Source: Pseudoalteromonas ostreae
GTDB lineage: Bacteria; Pseudomonadota; Gammaproteobacteria; Enterobacterales; Alteromonadaceae
Direction of reading: 5' to 3'
Length of the DNA stretch: 64,000 nucleotides
NCBI RefSeq assembly: GCF_018069805.1
Contig: NZ_JAGPYN010000003.1
Coordinates: forward strand, 1-64,000
Both the position numbers and the translations under genes were made by a program. Below are positions 1 through 7,766 of the stretch, one piece after another. The notes beneath the pieces are model-generated. The model made no database searches, had not been told where the DNA came from, and saw only the letters and a program-made list of their open reading frames with translations. Numbering within the stretch: the first letter of the stretch is position 1; the number at the start of each line of letters is the position of its first letter.

Positions 1-26
1 AGCAAGTAAAAGTGATTGGTTTAGTA

Positions 27-76
27 AACCAAGCGGTCGGAGGTTCACTCTTTGAAGATATGTCCTGCGCCCACCA
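27..76 (+). pseudogene. Decayed 3' half of tRNA-Arg
   Basis: The sequence keeps the anticodon-stem 3' side and variable loop (AGCGGTCGGAGG) and the acceptor end TGCGCCCACCA of the tRNA-Arg genes that follow. The T-loop is replaced by about 16 unrelated bases (ACTCTTTGAAGATATG), so no T-arm can form, and the 5' half is absent. The same lesion is present in a second relic at 662-711, so the two are copies of one damaged gene rather than independent decays. Confidence 0.75.
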
Positions 77-121
77 TCCTTTACTTATTAGTAAGAAACT
101 CGAATTAGAGTATAAAAAAGT

Positions 122-198
122 GGGCGCATAGCTCAGCTGGATAGAGTACTCGGCTACGAACCGAGCGGTCGGAGGTTCGAATCCTCCTGCGCCCACCA
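122..198 (+). tRNA. tRNA-Arg (anticodon ACG), copy 1
   Basis: A 77-nt cloverleaf with acceptor stem GGGCGCA/TGCGCCC, anticodon stem CTCGG/CCGAG, loop CTACGAA giving anticodon ACG, T-arm GGAGG-TTCGAAT-CCTCC, and an encoded CCA end. After A-to-I editing of the wobble base it should read CGU, CGC and CGA. It is the first of three identical copies at unequal spacing (157 and 210 bp between starts). Confidence 0.97.
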
Positions 199-278
199 CT
201 TTTTATTTACTACTGAGAGTTATATTAGTTATTGCATACTAATATGTCAGATAAGACATTAAAATCGAAATAGAATGT

Positions 279-355
279 GGGCGCATAGCTCAGCTGGATA
301 GAGTACTCGGCTACGAACCGAGCGGTCGGAGGTTCGAATCCTCCTGCGCCCACCA
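279..355 (+). tRNA. tRNA-Arg (anticodon ACG), copy 2
   Basis: Identical over 77 nt to the copy at 122-198, with the same ACG anticodon and encoded CCA. The 20 or so bases before it (ending AATAGAATGT) are also shared with copy 3, which shows that the repeat unit includes leader sequence and arose by tandem duplication. A short terminator hairpin follows at 385. Confidence 0.97.
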
Positions 356-384
356 CTTTCTATTAGTGTTAATTTATAAAGAGC

Positions 385-406
385 CCGACAGATGGTCGGT
401 TTTTTT
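385..406 (+). terminator. Terminator after tRNA-Arg copy 2
   Basis: Stem CCGAC/GTCGG with a five-base loop, followed by seven T. The same stem recurs after the third tRNA and after the second relic, so each repeat unit brought its terminator. Confidence 0.7.
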
Positions 407-488
407 ATCTTTAAAATTCGTAATAAGCTTTTTATTAATTAGCTTAATGCGTCAGTCAAAGTAAGACTTTAAAATCAAAATAGAATGT

Positions 489-565
489 GGGCGCATAGCT
501 CAGCTGGATAGAGTACTCGGCTACGAACCGAGCGGTCGGAGGTTCGAATCCTCCTGCGCCCACCA
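489..565 (+). tRNA. tRNA-Arg (anticodon ACG), copy 3
   Basis: Third identical 77-nt copy, with all cloverleaf stems intact and CCA encoded. It starts exactly 210 bp after copy 2 and shares upstream sequence with it. Confidence 0.97.
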
Positions 566-598
566 CTTTCTATTACTATTTAAGTTAATAGAAGACAA

Positions 599-619
599 CC
601 GACGATAGTCGGTTTTTTT
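599..619 (+). terminator. Terminator after tRNA-Arg copy 3
   Basis: CCGAC-GATA-GTCGG hairpin followed by seven T. The bases immediately after it (ATGCCTGAAATTTG) recur after the next terminator at 751, where they form the 5' end of the lipoprotein gene. Confidence 0.75.
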
Positions 620-661
620 ATGCCTGAAATTTGTCCCGTACTTATAAAAGTATAAACCACC

Positions 662-711
662 AACCGAGCGGTCAGAGGTTCACTCTTTGAAGATACATCC
701 TGCGCCCACCA
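662..711 (+). pseudogene. Decayed 3' half of tRNA-Arg, second relic
   Basis: Same architecture as the relic at 27-76: GAGCGGTCAGAGG, then ACTCTTTGAAGATACA in place of the T-loop, then TCCTGCGCCCACCA. It sits directly upstream of the lipoprotein gene and its terminator. Confidence 0.75.
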
Positions 712-750
712 CTTTCTATACATTTACAGAAAGATGTAAGAAAGCACCAA

Positions 751-771
751 CCGACGAGAGTCGGTTTTTTT
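751..771 (+). terminator. Terminator of the tRNA array, abutting the next gene
   Basis: CCGAC-GAGA-GTCGG followed by seven T. It ends six bases before the candidate CTG start of the lipoprotein at 777, so the hairpin occupies the place where a ribosome-binding site would be expected. Confidence 0.7.
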
Positions 772-776
772 CATGC

Positions 777-1628
777 CTGAAATTTGCTGTATTTGTAGGT
801 TTAAGCATTGCTTTAATAGGCTGTCGCTCAACCAAAACAGAGCAACAGCAGTACCATGAGCTTCAAGATGGTATTTTTTATGGTGCTTATTATGGTGTAT
901 CTACTGCTAGCGTTGATACTCTAGCTTACACCTACAACACTGTGCAGGAGTTAAATGAAAGCGAAAATGAACTGCTTGAAAGTATTGATCCTGCTATAAC
1001 TCATGCCACGTTAAGTTTTCTTATCGGCTTGGGAGTCAGTGCTGATTTTGCTGTTGCAGAAAGTGATTTGGCCTATAAAAAAGCAGATAATCCCAGAGCT
1101 AAATATTTAGCCTACTCGGCGCAGTCACTGGCATTTTATAGTCAGGGGTGGCGTGATTTAGCAAAACAACGGGCTGATATTATTAAACATGATCCTATGT
1201 TTAGTGCAGTGAAGAGCAGTTACCCAAAAGATCAATTAATTGCCTATTTGATTTTAGGTAGCAGCGCTGTGCATAACGGTGATTTAACTACAGCGGATGA
1301 AATGTTTACTATTATTGGTGAGCAGATTGATAAGCCGTGGCTACCGTCGGTGGCCAAAGCGGTAACGTTTGCGTTTAATGGCTCATTTTTTAACACTGTT
1401 GATATGTTGCAGGGGTTACTCAGTGACCCTAGTTTAACGCAATATGAGCGTGCAAAATTGGATGAACTTAAAGCAATAGCGCAAAGTAATTTATCAACAA
1501 CGCAAAAACAACAGGCTATGGCTAATCTTGCTGATAACTTTGTGTTTGAAAAAATAAAAAGTGGTAGTAGTGGCTTATATCAGCAATATTTAACTGATTT
1601 ACAAGGCTACACTAAAGGTATCATTTAG
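777..1628 (+). CDS. Uncharacterised lipoprotein, unusual start
   Basis: I do not recognise the family. The reading frame is open from an ATG at 687, but that stretch lies inside the tRNA relic and terminator. The protein-like part begins at CTG 777, which would give a lipoprotein signal: LKFAVFVGLSIALIGC, with the lipobox Cys at about residue 16. The mature part is about 265 residues, helical in appearance, with no motif I can name. No in-frame ATG, GTG or TTG lies between the terminator and the signal peptide. Either CTG is used, or the original start was lost when the tRNA array rearranged. The sequence ATGCCTGAAATTTG at 620 looks like a duplicated copy of this 5' end. A real protein-coding region is likely; the start and current expression are uncertain. 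Confidence 0.6.
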   Translation: MKFAVFVGLSIALIGCRSTKTEQQQYHELQDGIFYGAYYGVSTASVDTLAYTYNTVQELNESENELLESIDPAITHATLSFLIGLGVSADFAVAESDLAYKKADNPRAKYLAYSAQSLAFYSQGWRDLAKQRADIIKHDPMFSAVKSSYPKDQLIAYLILGSSAVHNGDLTTADEMFTIIGEQIDKPWLPSVAKAVTFAFNGSFFNTVDMLQGLLSDPSLTQYERAKLDELKAIAQSNLSTTQKQQAMANLADNFVFEKIKSGSSGLYQQYLTDLQGYTKGII

Positions 1629-1875
1629 CTATTTGCTGCATCATCAGCTTTAACGTAATCAAAATACCAGCTATAAAGACTGTCACGCCTTTCACCTTAC
1701 ATAAGCCTGATCGCTTTAACACGCCAATTATAAACGTCATAGTAAGCAGCTCAGAGCATTTTTCGCCATCGCAACTGAATATGCGTTTGCCAATATGATG
1801 TACACGTAACGAAGACTGCCACGGATAAATTAAACCAAATTCTGCGCCATTACTTTGTACCTGTGAATCAACCAT
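1621..1875 (-). CDS. Small hypothetical protein with C-terminal membrane segment
   Basis: An 84-residue frame on the minus strand, overlapping the lipoprotein stop by 8 bp. The first half is polar with two cysteines (FSCDGEKC). The second half has hydrophobic stretches, including a possible membrane helix (VTVFIAGILITLKLMM). The composition is protein-like, but I recognise no family and the ribosome-binding site is not obvious. It could be a genuine small gene or a chance frame in the gap between 1629 and 2034. Confidence 0.35.
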   Translation of the reverse strand: MVDSQVQSNGAEFGLIYPWQSSLRVHHIGKRIFSCDGEKCSELLTMTFIIGVLKRSGLCKVKGVTVFIAGILITLKLMMQQIAK

Positions 1876-1989
1876 GGCATTTCCATGTCATTTCCTTATA
1901 AATAGGTTGAAGTGTTTATATTTAATACTAATGCGTTTTAAGGTGTTAATAGAATGGAAACATTTGCTTACTGTGGAGAATATGTTATT

Positions 1990-2006
1990 TTAAATAAAAT
2001 ATTCCA
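1990..2006. promoter_or_regulatory. Candidate RpiR/MurR-type operator, half-conserved
   Basis: TTAAATA-AAA-TATTCCA has the same 7-3-7 layout as the strong palindrome before the symporter (TGGAATA-ATA-TATTCCA inside 5738-5758); the right half is identical and the left half has two mismatches. It lies 27 bp before the TTG start at 2034, and the symporter site lies 25 bp before its ATG. This similar position at the head of the locus supports a shared regulator. Confidence 0.45.
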
Positions 2007-2033
2007 AAAGAGAATCGCTAGAGGAATTTAATC

Positions 2034-2348
2034 TTGGTTGTAACAAAACTGAAAAAAGCGGGGCCGAATGTTTTAAGCCAGAGCTTATTAATCGGGTTTC
2101 TAGGCTGTCATAGTCAGCAACAATAATGGGCTGTTACAATGTTACAAAAGCAATATGAGAAGTTCAATCAACAGGTCATGTTGGCTCATGTTTACTTACC
2201 GTTTATTCAAGGTGGACGCGAATTTACCTTAGCGGCACAAAATAGTGTGCCAGGTGCAAGTGAAAAAAACTTAGCCGTGGTTGGCTTAAAAATACAGGCG
2301 AATTTTACGCATGCATTTAAACAGTTACTGATACCGCAAAACCAATAA
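2034..2348 (+). pseudogene. Small lipoprotein gene with in-frame stop
   Basis: A TTG at 2034, preceded by AGAGG at nine bases, opens a frame whose first 30 codons look like a lipoprotein signal (SLLIGFLGC, then HSQQQ). TAA at 2124 stops it. The same frame then continues for 74 codons, including ATG 2139, to a stop at 2348 with protein-like sequence, but there is no ribosome-binding site before ATG 2139. The simplest reading is one lipoprotein of about 104 residues interrupted by a nonsense mutation. It heads the peptidoglycan locus, 53 bp before the NlpC/P60 gene. The family is unknown. The alternative is a real 69-residue gene starting at 2139. Confidence 0.45.
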
Positions 2349-2401
2349 TAAGTAGCACACAGCACGACTTACCAAGCAAATTGATAATAGGGATCCTACG
2401 A

Positions 2402-3784
2402 ATGCGACATACATTTATCGCCCTGAGTATTTCATTAGCAAGTATTATGACCATGGCACCCGTCATTGCGGCGGCTAATACGTGGCAATCAGATGTTATA
2501 GGGGTCAATCAATCGCAATTAACACCGCAGCACTGGCTTAGCCAAGTGACTGATAAAACCATGATGAGTGCAGCGCAAATTGCAGCATTTAATAAACAAT
2601 TGATTGCTGAGAATGAACATATTGTCGATCCACTCGATTTTGCCTCTCAGCTAACTGGTGAGCAGTTAAAGGCATATATACTCAGTATTAGTGCGGTACC
2701 AAAAAGCCCGCGTTTTTACCCGAATGGCGTGGCATTAAGTAATAAGCATTTTGCGAAATATCTAGCCAACTTGAATTTAGACGCTGTGGCAGATAATAAT
2801 CAAGTTAGTTATGCCATGGTGGTAAAGCGCTCAGTCCTGCGTACTTTTCCAACGTCGGACCGAGTATTAAATAGTGGCTTAGATAATGACCTCGATCGTT
2901 TTCAAGAAAGCGGATTATTCCCCGGTGACGCAGTGGCTATTTTGCATCAAAGCGCCGATAAAAAGTGGCTACTTGTGCGTGCTTATAATTACCTAGCTTG
3001 GGCGCCAAAAGCGGATATTGCCGTGGCAGATAAAGCTACATTACGTGAGTTTAAAAATAATGAAGATTTTTTATTGGTAACGGGCGCTAAAGTTAATACT
3101 GCTTATGTACCTGATGATAAAACCACATCGCAAGTGCAGCTTGATATGGGCGTACGACTGCCTTTAGTTGATCCACAGCAAGTACCCAATTTATTACACG
3201 GGCAAAATACTTATGCAAGCTATGTTGTGCAACTGCCAACCCGCGATCAGCAAGGCCAGTTAATATTAAAGAGTGCACTTATTAGCCGCAGTAGTGATGT
3301 TAATCTGGGCTATTTACCTTACACCCAACAGCATTTAGTCAAGCAAGGGTTTAAGTTTTTAGGTGAACGTTATGGCTGGGGGCATGATTACAATGGCCGT
3401 GATTGCACCGGTTTTGTTGGCGAAATATATAAATCATTTGGTCTATTAATGCCGCGTAATTCAGGTCAGCAGGGTAAAGGCGAGTATGGCATAAATCATC
3501 GCTTTGATAACGAAAGCTCAGAGCAAGATAAACTTACCACAGTAAAGCAAATGCAGGTCGGCGACCTTATTTATATACCAGGCCATGTGATGATGTATTT
3601 AGGTGAACAAGACGGTCAACCGTATGTGATCCATGATGTTAAAGGGTTGGGTTATAACAAGGCTGATGGTCGTTTTTATTCAAGTTCACTTAATGGGGTA
3701 TCGGTAACGCCTTTATTGCCACTGCGTTTATCGCAAACTCAGAGCTATTTAGACCGTACTTATAATATTAAGCGTATTCGCTAG
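2402..3784 (+). CDS. Secreted NlpC/P60 endopeptidase with SH3 domains
   Basis: Predicted gamma-D-glutamyl-L-diamino acid endopeptidase that would trim stem peptides in the periplasm. ATG 2402 is preferred over 2381 because it directly begins a signal peptide (MRHTFIALSIS, ending near VIAAA) and has AGGGA upstream. The middle, about residues 120-300, fits SH3b-type domains found in this family. The C-terminal NlpC/P60 domain shows the catalytic Cys near residue 335 (GRDCTGFVGEIY), His near 395 (PGHVMMYLG) and a following His (YVIHDVKG). At about 460 residues it matches the multi-domain SH3-NlpC/P60 enzymes. It is followed after 9 bp by the dipeptide epimerase that would use its L-Ala-D-Glu product. 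Confidence 0.88.
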   Translation: MRHTFIALSISLASIMTMAPVIAAANTWQSDVIGVNQSQLTPQHWLSQVTDKTMMSAAQIAAFNKQLIAENEHIVDPLDFASQLTGEQLKAYILSISAVPKSPRFYPNGVALSNKHFAKYLANLNLDAVADNNQVSYAMVVKRSVLRTFPTSDRVLNSGLDNDLDRFQESGLFPGDAVAILHQSADKKWLLVRAYNYLAWAPKADIAVADKATLREFKNNEDFLLVTGAKVNTAYVPDDKTTSQVQLDMGVRLPLVDPQQVPNLLHGQNTYASYVVQLPTRDQQGQLILKSALISRSSDVNLGYLPYTQQHLVKQGFKFLGERYGWGHDYNGRDCTGFVGEIYKSFGLLMPRNSGQQGKGEYGINHRFDNESSEQDKLTTVKQMQVGDLIYIPGHVMMYLGEQDGQPYVIHDVKGLGYNKADGRFYSSSLNGVSVTPLLPLRLSQTQSYLDRTYNIKRIR

Positions 3785-3793
3785 GAATTAAAA

Positions 3794-4906
3794 ATGAAGA
3801 TTACGGCGATACGTTTTGCCAAACTTAAAGTGCCATTAGTTACGCCGTTCAAAACAGCGCTGCGTGAAGTGAGCTATATTGAAGACTTAGTGGTGTTAAT
3901 TGAAACCGATAAAGGTGAAATTGGTTATGGTGCTGCGGCATCGACGCCGGTAATAACGGGCGATACTCACCAAAGTATCCTTAGCGTTATTAAACAATTT
4001 ATAGCGCCAAAACTAATTGGTATGGAAATCGAAAACCTCAATCAAATTTGCCAAGTGATCCAATCAAGTGTGGTGGCAAACTACAGCGCAAAAGCTGCGC
4101 TCGAGCTGGCTGTGTATGACTTGTGGGGTAAATTATATCAAGCGCCGCTGTATAAATTGCTCGGCGGTGGTAGTCAAACATTACGTACTGATATCACTAT
4201 TAGCGTTGATAATATTGATAAAATGCTCAGTGATTGTGCTGTGGCTGTAGCGCAAGGTTTTGATATTTTAAAAGTAAAAATTGGCAATGATTTACAGCAA
4301 GATATCGAACGAGTGAAAGCGATTTATCAAGGTTTTGGCCAGCAAACGCAAATTCGTTTGGATGTAAATCAGGGCTGGAATGCTAAACAAACGGTGTTTG
4401 CTTTACAGCAATTAGAAAGCCACAATGTTGAATTAGAACTTGTTGAACAGCCAGTGAAAAGTGATGATTTTAAAGGTTTAAAGTATATTACTGAGCGGGT
4501 AAATACGCCGATCATGGCTGACGAAAGTGCCTTTTCGCCCAAGCAAGTAATTCAATTATTAGAGCAAAATGCTGTTGATATTATCAATATCAAAGTCATG
4601 AAAACGGGTGGCTTAAGTCGTGCTATTGAAATTGCCAATATTACTGCGCAGTATCAAGCTGATTGTATGATCGGTTGCATGTTAGAAGGCAGTATTGCCG
4701 TTGCAGGTGCGGCGCATTTAGCGTCTGCAAAAGCCCCGCAGATCAGTAAAATAGACTTAGACGGTCCAGCGCTTGGCCAATATGATCCGGTGCAAGGCGG
4801 TGTGGAATTTAATGGCCCAGCGATCACGTTAAGTGATGGTCCTGGTTTGGGGATTAAAAGTATCGACACATTACAACCGATAAACGATGGAATTTGGCCG
4901 TTATGA
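3794..4906 (+). CDS. L-Ala-D/L-Glu epimerase (dipeptide epimerase)
   Basis: Enolase-superfamily enzyme that converts L-Ala-D-Glu from murein into L-Ala-L-Glu for ordinary peptidases. The 370-residue length is typical. Signature elements are visible in order: the N-terminal capping domain, KVKIG with the catalytic Lys, metal ligands in RLDVNQGW, VEQPV and MADES, and KVMKTGG near the C-terminus with the second catalytic Lys. E. coli YcjG and B. subtilis YkfB are the family references. It lies 9 bp after the endopeptidase and its stop overlaps the next start (ATGA), so translation is probably coupled. Confidence 0.92.
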   Translation: MKITAIRFAKLKVPLVTPFKTALREVSYIEDLVVLIETDKGEIGYGAAASTPVITGDTHQSILSVIKQFIAPKLIGMEIENLNQICQVIQSSVVANYSAKAALELAVYDLWGKLYQAPLYKLLGGGSQTLRTDITISVDNIDKMLSDCAVAVAQGFDILKVKIGNDLQQDIERVKAIYQGFGQQTQIRLDVNQGWNAKQTVFALQQLESHNVELELVEQPVKSDDFKGLKYITERVNTPIMADESAFSPKQVIQLLEQNAVDIINIKVMKTGGLSRAIEIANITAQYQADCMIGCMLEGSIAVAGAAHLASAKAPQISKIDLDGPALGQYDPVQGGVEFNGPAITLSDGPGLGIKSIDTLQPINDGIWPL

Positions 4907-5667
4907 AAAAAATAATAATAACATTAATCACCACTGCAGCCCTCAGCGGCTGTGCAAATAGTGCAAGTACATCAGCAGCTGCAAGTGCTGCAGTTATCCC
5001 ACAGCAAAGCCAACAGTTAGTGGTGGTGGTTGCAGATGATTGGCAAGCCATTGCCGCACAATTGTATCGATTTGAGCGTGTTGCAGGACAATGGCAACAA
5101 CAAGGCCAAGGTCACAGTGTGGTACTTGGGCGCACCGGTCTTGCGTGGGGTATTGGTTTACACCCAGCTCAAGCGGGCGAACAAAAACAAGAAGGCGATG
5201 GTAAAGCTCCCGCTGGTATTTTTGAACTCGGCACCGCGTTTGGTTATTTAGATTCATTAAAAACCAATATGACCTACCAAGGCATGACTGCTGACGACTA
5301 TTGTGTTGATGTCAAAGGCTCGCCATTTTATAACCAGCTAGTTAATAAGTCAGTGGTAGGAGAGGCTGCTGTCAAAGACTCGTCAGAGTGGATGCGCCGT
5401 GATATTTACAGCCAAGATAACCTTTACAAAAAAGGCTTAGTGGTTAAGCACAATAGTCAAAATGTTGATGGTGCAGGCAGTTGTATCTTTATGCATTTAT
5501 GGCGCGCAGAAAATAAACCAACTGCCGGTTGTACTGCAATGACTGAGCAGAATATGGATACCTTGTTAGCTTGGTTAGATGAACAGAAAAAACCATTGTT
5601 AGTGAGCTTGCCTAGCGAACAATATCAACAAAAACAATTGCTTTGGAAGTTACCAGCGATTAAATAA
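4903..5667 (+). CDS. L,D-transpeptidase-fold (YkuD) lipoprotein
   Basis: Starts at ATG 4903, overlapping the epimerase stop as ATGA. The N-terminus is a lipoprotein signal (MKKIIITLITTAALSGC) followed by a Ser/Ala-rich linker. The C-terminal half has the YkuD catalytic arrangement: VKHNSQNVDGAGSC, a His in FMHLWRAE, and TAGCTAM with the nucleophile Cys near residue 210. Family members exchange or cut meso-DAP-linked peptides in the periplasm. The variant with HLW and TAGCTAM is the form often annotated only as an L,D-transpeptidase family protein, so a hydrolytic role is possible. Its place in the scavenging operon favours peptide processing over wall synthesis; that is inference. Confidence 0.85.
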   Translation: MKKIIITLITTAALSGCANSASTSAAASAAVIPQQSQQLVVVVADDWQAIAAQLYRFERVAGQWQQQGQGHSVVLGRTGLAWGIGLHPAQAGEQKQEGDGKAPAGIFELGTAFGYLDSLKTNMTYQGMTADDYCVDVKGSPFYNQLVNKSVVGEAAVKDSSEWMRRDIYSQDNLYKKGLVVKHNSQNVDGAGSCIFMHLWRAENKPTAGCTAMTEQNMDTLLAWLDEQKKPLLVSLPSEQYQQKQLLWKLPAIK

Positions 5668-5676
5668 TACGTGTAC

Positions 5677-5698
5677 AGCCACGCGATCACGTGGCTTT
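5677..5698 (+). terminator. Hairpin after the L,D-transpeptidase gene
   Basis: Perfect 7-bp stem AGCCACG/CGTGGCT with a six-base loop and a short T run. It separates the first sub-operon from the symporter gene, which has its own operator-like palindrome. Confidence 0.5.
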
Positions 5699-5737
5699 AC
5701 AAAGTAAATAATAAAATTGTTTTCTTTTTATTAATTT

Positions 5738-5758
5738 GGTGGAATAATATATTCCACC
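5738..5758. promoter_or_regulatory. 21-bp palindrome, candidate RpiR/MurR operator
   Basis: GGTGGAATA-ATA-TATTCCACC is a perfect inverted repeat with 9-bp arms and a 3-bp spacer, 25 bp before the symporter ATG at 5784. Its core TGGAATA-TATTCCA recurs in half-conserved form at 1990 and as GGAATA half-sites at 15168 and 15190, next to the RpiR regulator gene. An SIS-domain regulator of amino-sugar use is the obvious candidate ligand. Confidence 0.65.
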
Positions 5759-5783
5759 GATTGGTTTGAAATTGGGATAATAA

Positions 5784-7370
5784 ATGAGTGCACAATACAC
5801 CTTGCTTGATTGGCTCGTATTCGCAAGCTACGGAGCAATTTTATTACTCAGTGGTTGGTGGTTTAACCGTAAGCGCGCCAACTCAAGTAAAGACTTCTTT
5901 TTAGGCGGTAATAGTATGCCGACCTGGATGGTGGCTATTTCGGTATTAGCTACTTCACAGTCTGCTGCCACTTTTATTGGTGGACCTGATCAAGGTTATC
6001 AAGGTGATTTATCGTATTTAGCGACGAACATTGGCGCATTCATAGCTGCATTTATTGTTTCTATTTTTCTGATCCCTAAGTTTTATCAACAAAAAGTGTA
6101 CACAGTTTATGAACTGCTTGAAAAGCGCATTGGGCCAAAAGCTAAACGCCGCAGCGGCTTAATGTATTTATTTGGCCGAGTGTTCGCCAGTGGCGCACGT
6201 CTATATATGGCCGCGATTGCAGTAGCGATGATTTTATATGGCAATATAAATGCCGACAGCGTCATTATTGCGACGTTACTGCTCGCGCTAGCAGGTTTGT
6301 TGTACACCGTATTTGGTGGCATTCGCAGTGTAATTTATTCTGATGTGCTGCAAAGTGTGGTGTATGTCAGTGCTGCGATTGCCGTTATTTGGTGTTTATT
6401 AACACTTATTCCTGCTGATTTTTCGACTATTTTAGCAACCTTAAATGAGCCAACCCCAGGTGCTGACCCAAAACTGGCTATTTTTAAGTTTGATTTAGAC
6501 TTTGGCCCAAGTGGTGTATTTAACATGGCGTCGGTATTAACTGGTTTTGTGCTGCTTAATATCGCGGCTTTTGGCCTTGATCAGGACATGACGCAACGCT
6601 TACTTACCTGTAAAAGTGAGAAAGAAGGCAGTAAAGCATTGCTACTTTCTATCGTAATGGTTATTCCCGTGATGTTGATGTTTATCTTTATTGGCTTATT
6701 GCTGTACATCGTTTACCAACAGCCTACATTAATGAACAGTGATGGTGCGCAAGTCGTACAAGAATTTAATGGTGAAAAAATCACTATTTTTATGTACTAC
6801 GTACTTAATGAGGCCCCTGCTGGTGTTAAAGGTTTAGTTAGCGTCGGTATCATTGCCGCGGCCATTTCAACATTAAACTCCGGTTTAAGCTCGATGTCGT
6901 CGGTCATTGTACAAGATTTATATCGACCTTATTTAGCAGCTAAAAATAAGCAAGTTGCCGATAACCATTTTGTTAAAGCTGGGCGTATTGGCATGGCGGT
7001 TGTGAGCTTATCATTAGCATTAATGGCCATAGTTTGTTATTTCTGGCAGCAATACAGTGATATGCCGCTTCTTAAGTTTGCGCTGAGTGTGATGGTGTTT
7101 TCGTACAGTGGTTTACTGGGCGTGTATTTTACAACACTCTTTACTAAACGTGGCAGTGAAGGCTCAGTATTGGCGGCGTTAATTGTCGGCTTTATGATCA
7201 CTTTATTCATGCAACCATACATGATTGATTGGTTATTGCCGGCATCAGATCGCTTCTATTTAGGCTTTACTTGGCAGTTATGTATTGGTACAGCGTTGTC
7301 GACTTTAGTGTGTTGTTTAGGTAAACCTCAACTTGCCCAGCGCGGCCAGTCAGCTTTAGGAGCCCAATAG
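5784..7370 (+). CDS. Sodium:solute symporter (SSS family)
   Basis: A 528-residue inner-membrane protein with about 13-14 hydrophobic helices. It begins with the SSS-type first helix and the segment KDFFLGGNSMPTWMVAIS, followed by ATSQSAATFIGGPD, both characteristic of Na+/sugar-type symporters. Family members use the sodium gradient to import sugars, amino acids or related solutes. The substrate is not readable from sequence; the neighbours (dipeptide epimerase, MurQ, muramidase) make MurNAc, anhydroMurNAc or a muropeptide the likely cargo. It stands 2 bp before the kinase relic and just after the 21-bp palindrome, and probably starts a transcription unit through the muramidase gene. Confidence 0.88.
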   Translation: MSAQYTLLDWLVFASYGAILLLSGWWFNRKRANSSKDFFLGGNSMPTWMVAISVLATSQSAATFIGGPDQGYQGDLSYLATNIGAFIAAFIVSIFLIPKFYQQKVYTVYELLEKRIGPKAKRRSGLMYLFGRVFASGARLYMAAIAVAMILYGNINADSVIIATLLLALAGLLYTVFGGIRSVIYSDVLQSVVYVSAAIAVIWCLLTLIPADFSTILATLNEPTPGADPKLAIFKFDLDFGPSGVFNMASVLTGFVLLNIAAFGLDQDMTQRLLTCKSEKEGSKALLLSIVMVIPVMLMFIFIGLLLYIVYQQPTLMNSDGAQVVQEFNGEKITIFMYYVLNEAPAGVKGLVSVGIIAAAISTLNSGLSSMSSVIVQDLYRPYLAAKNKQVADNHFVKAGRIGMAVVSLSLALMAIVCYFWQQYSDMPLLKFALSVMVFSYSGLLGVYFTTLFTKRGSEGSVLAALIVGFMITLFMQPYMIDWLLPASDRFYLGFTWQLCIGTALSTLVCCLGKPQLAQRGQSALGAQ

Positions 7371-7372
7371 GT

Positions 7373-7766
7373 ATGAACATTGACTCATTATATGGTGCAA
7401 ATCTAGTAGGTCAGCCGATTGCAATATTAGCGTTTGGAACGGGGGCTGTAGCAGCAAGATTATCCGCTGATGGTGAAACCAAATTAATTGGCGGCTCTTT
7501 AATCTTTAGTTTAAAAACACGGTGTATAATAGCCTATTCGGTGCTTAGTGAGCTGTTCTATAAGGCGATAGATTAATTGAAAAATGTCGTGGGCAGAGCC
7601 AGTTAGCAGTCATAGTATTGGCGGTTTAGCGGACGTAACCATTGCATTATTAAATGAAAATACACAACTGAATTTATCTCCTCGCCAAGGGGATTCGTTA
7701 GCCGGTGCGGTGATTTTAGCCAGCGACCGTATTAAACAAATTGAATACACAAGGATTACACAATGA
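7373..7766 (+). pseudogene. Relic of a BadF-type amino-sugar kinase
   Basis: Two short frames carry recognisable pieces of the BadF/BadG-type N-acetylglucosamine kinase family. The first has SLYGANLVGQPIAILAFGTG then AARL and KLIGG, matching the middle ATP-binding segment normally preceded by NDA. The second has LSPRQGDSLAGAVILA, matching the conserved C-terminal P-x-GDA-GAL segment. The N-terminal half and the acidic catalytic region are missing, and a stop at 7574-7576 divides the pieces. The full-length enzyme is about 300 residues; fewer than 130 codons remain. It sits where a sugar kinase feeding MurQ would be expected, and its frame overlaps the MurQ start by ATGA. Confidence 0.6.
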
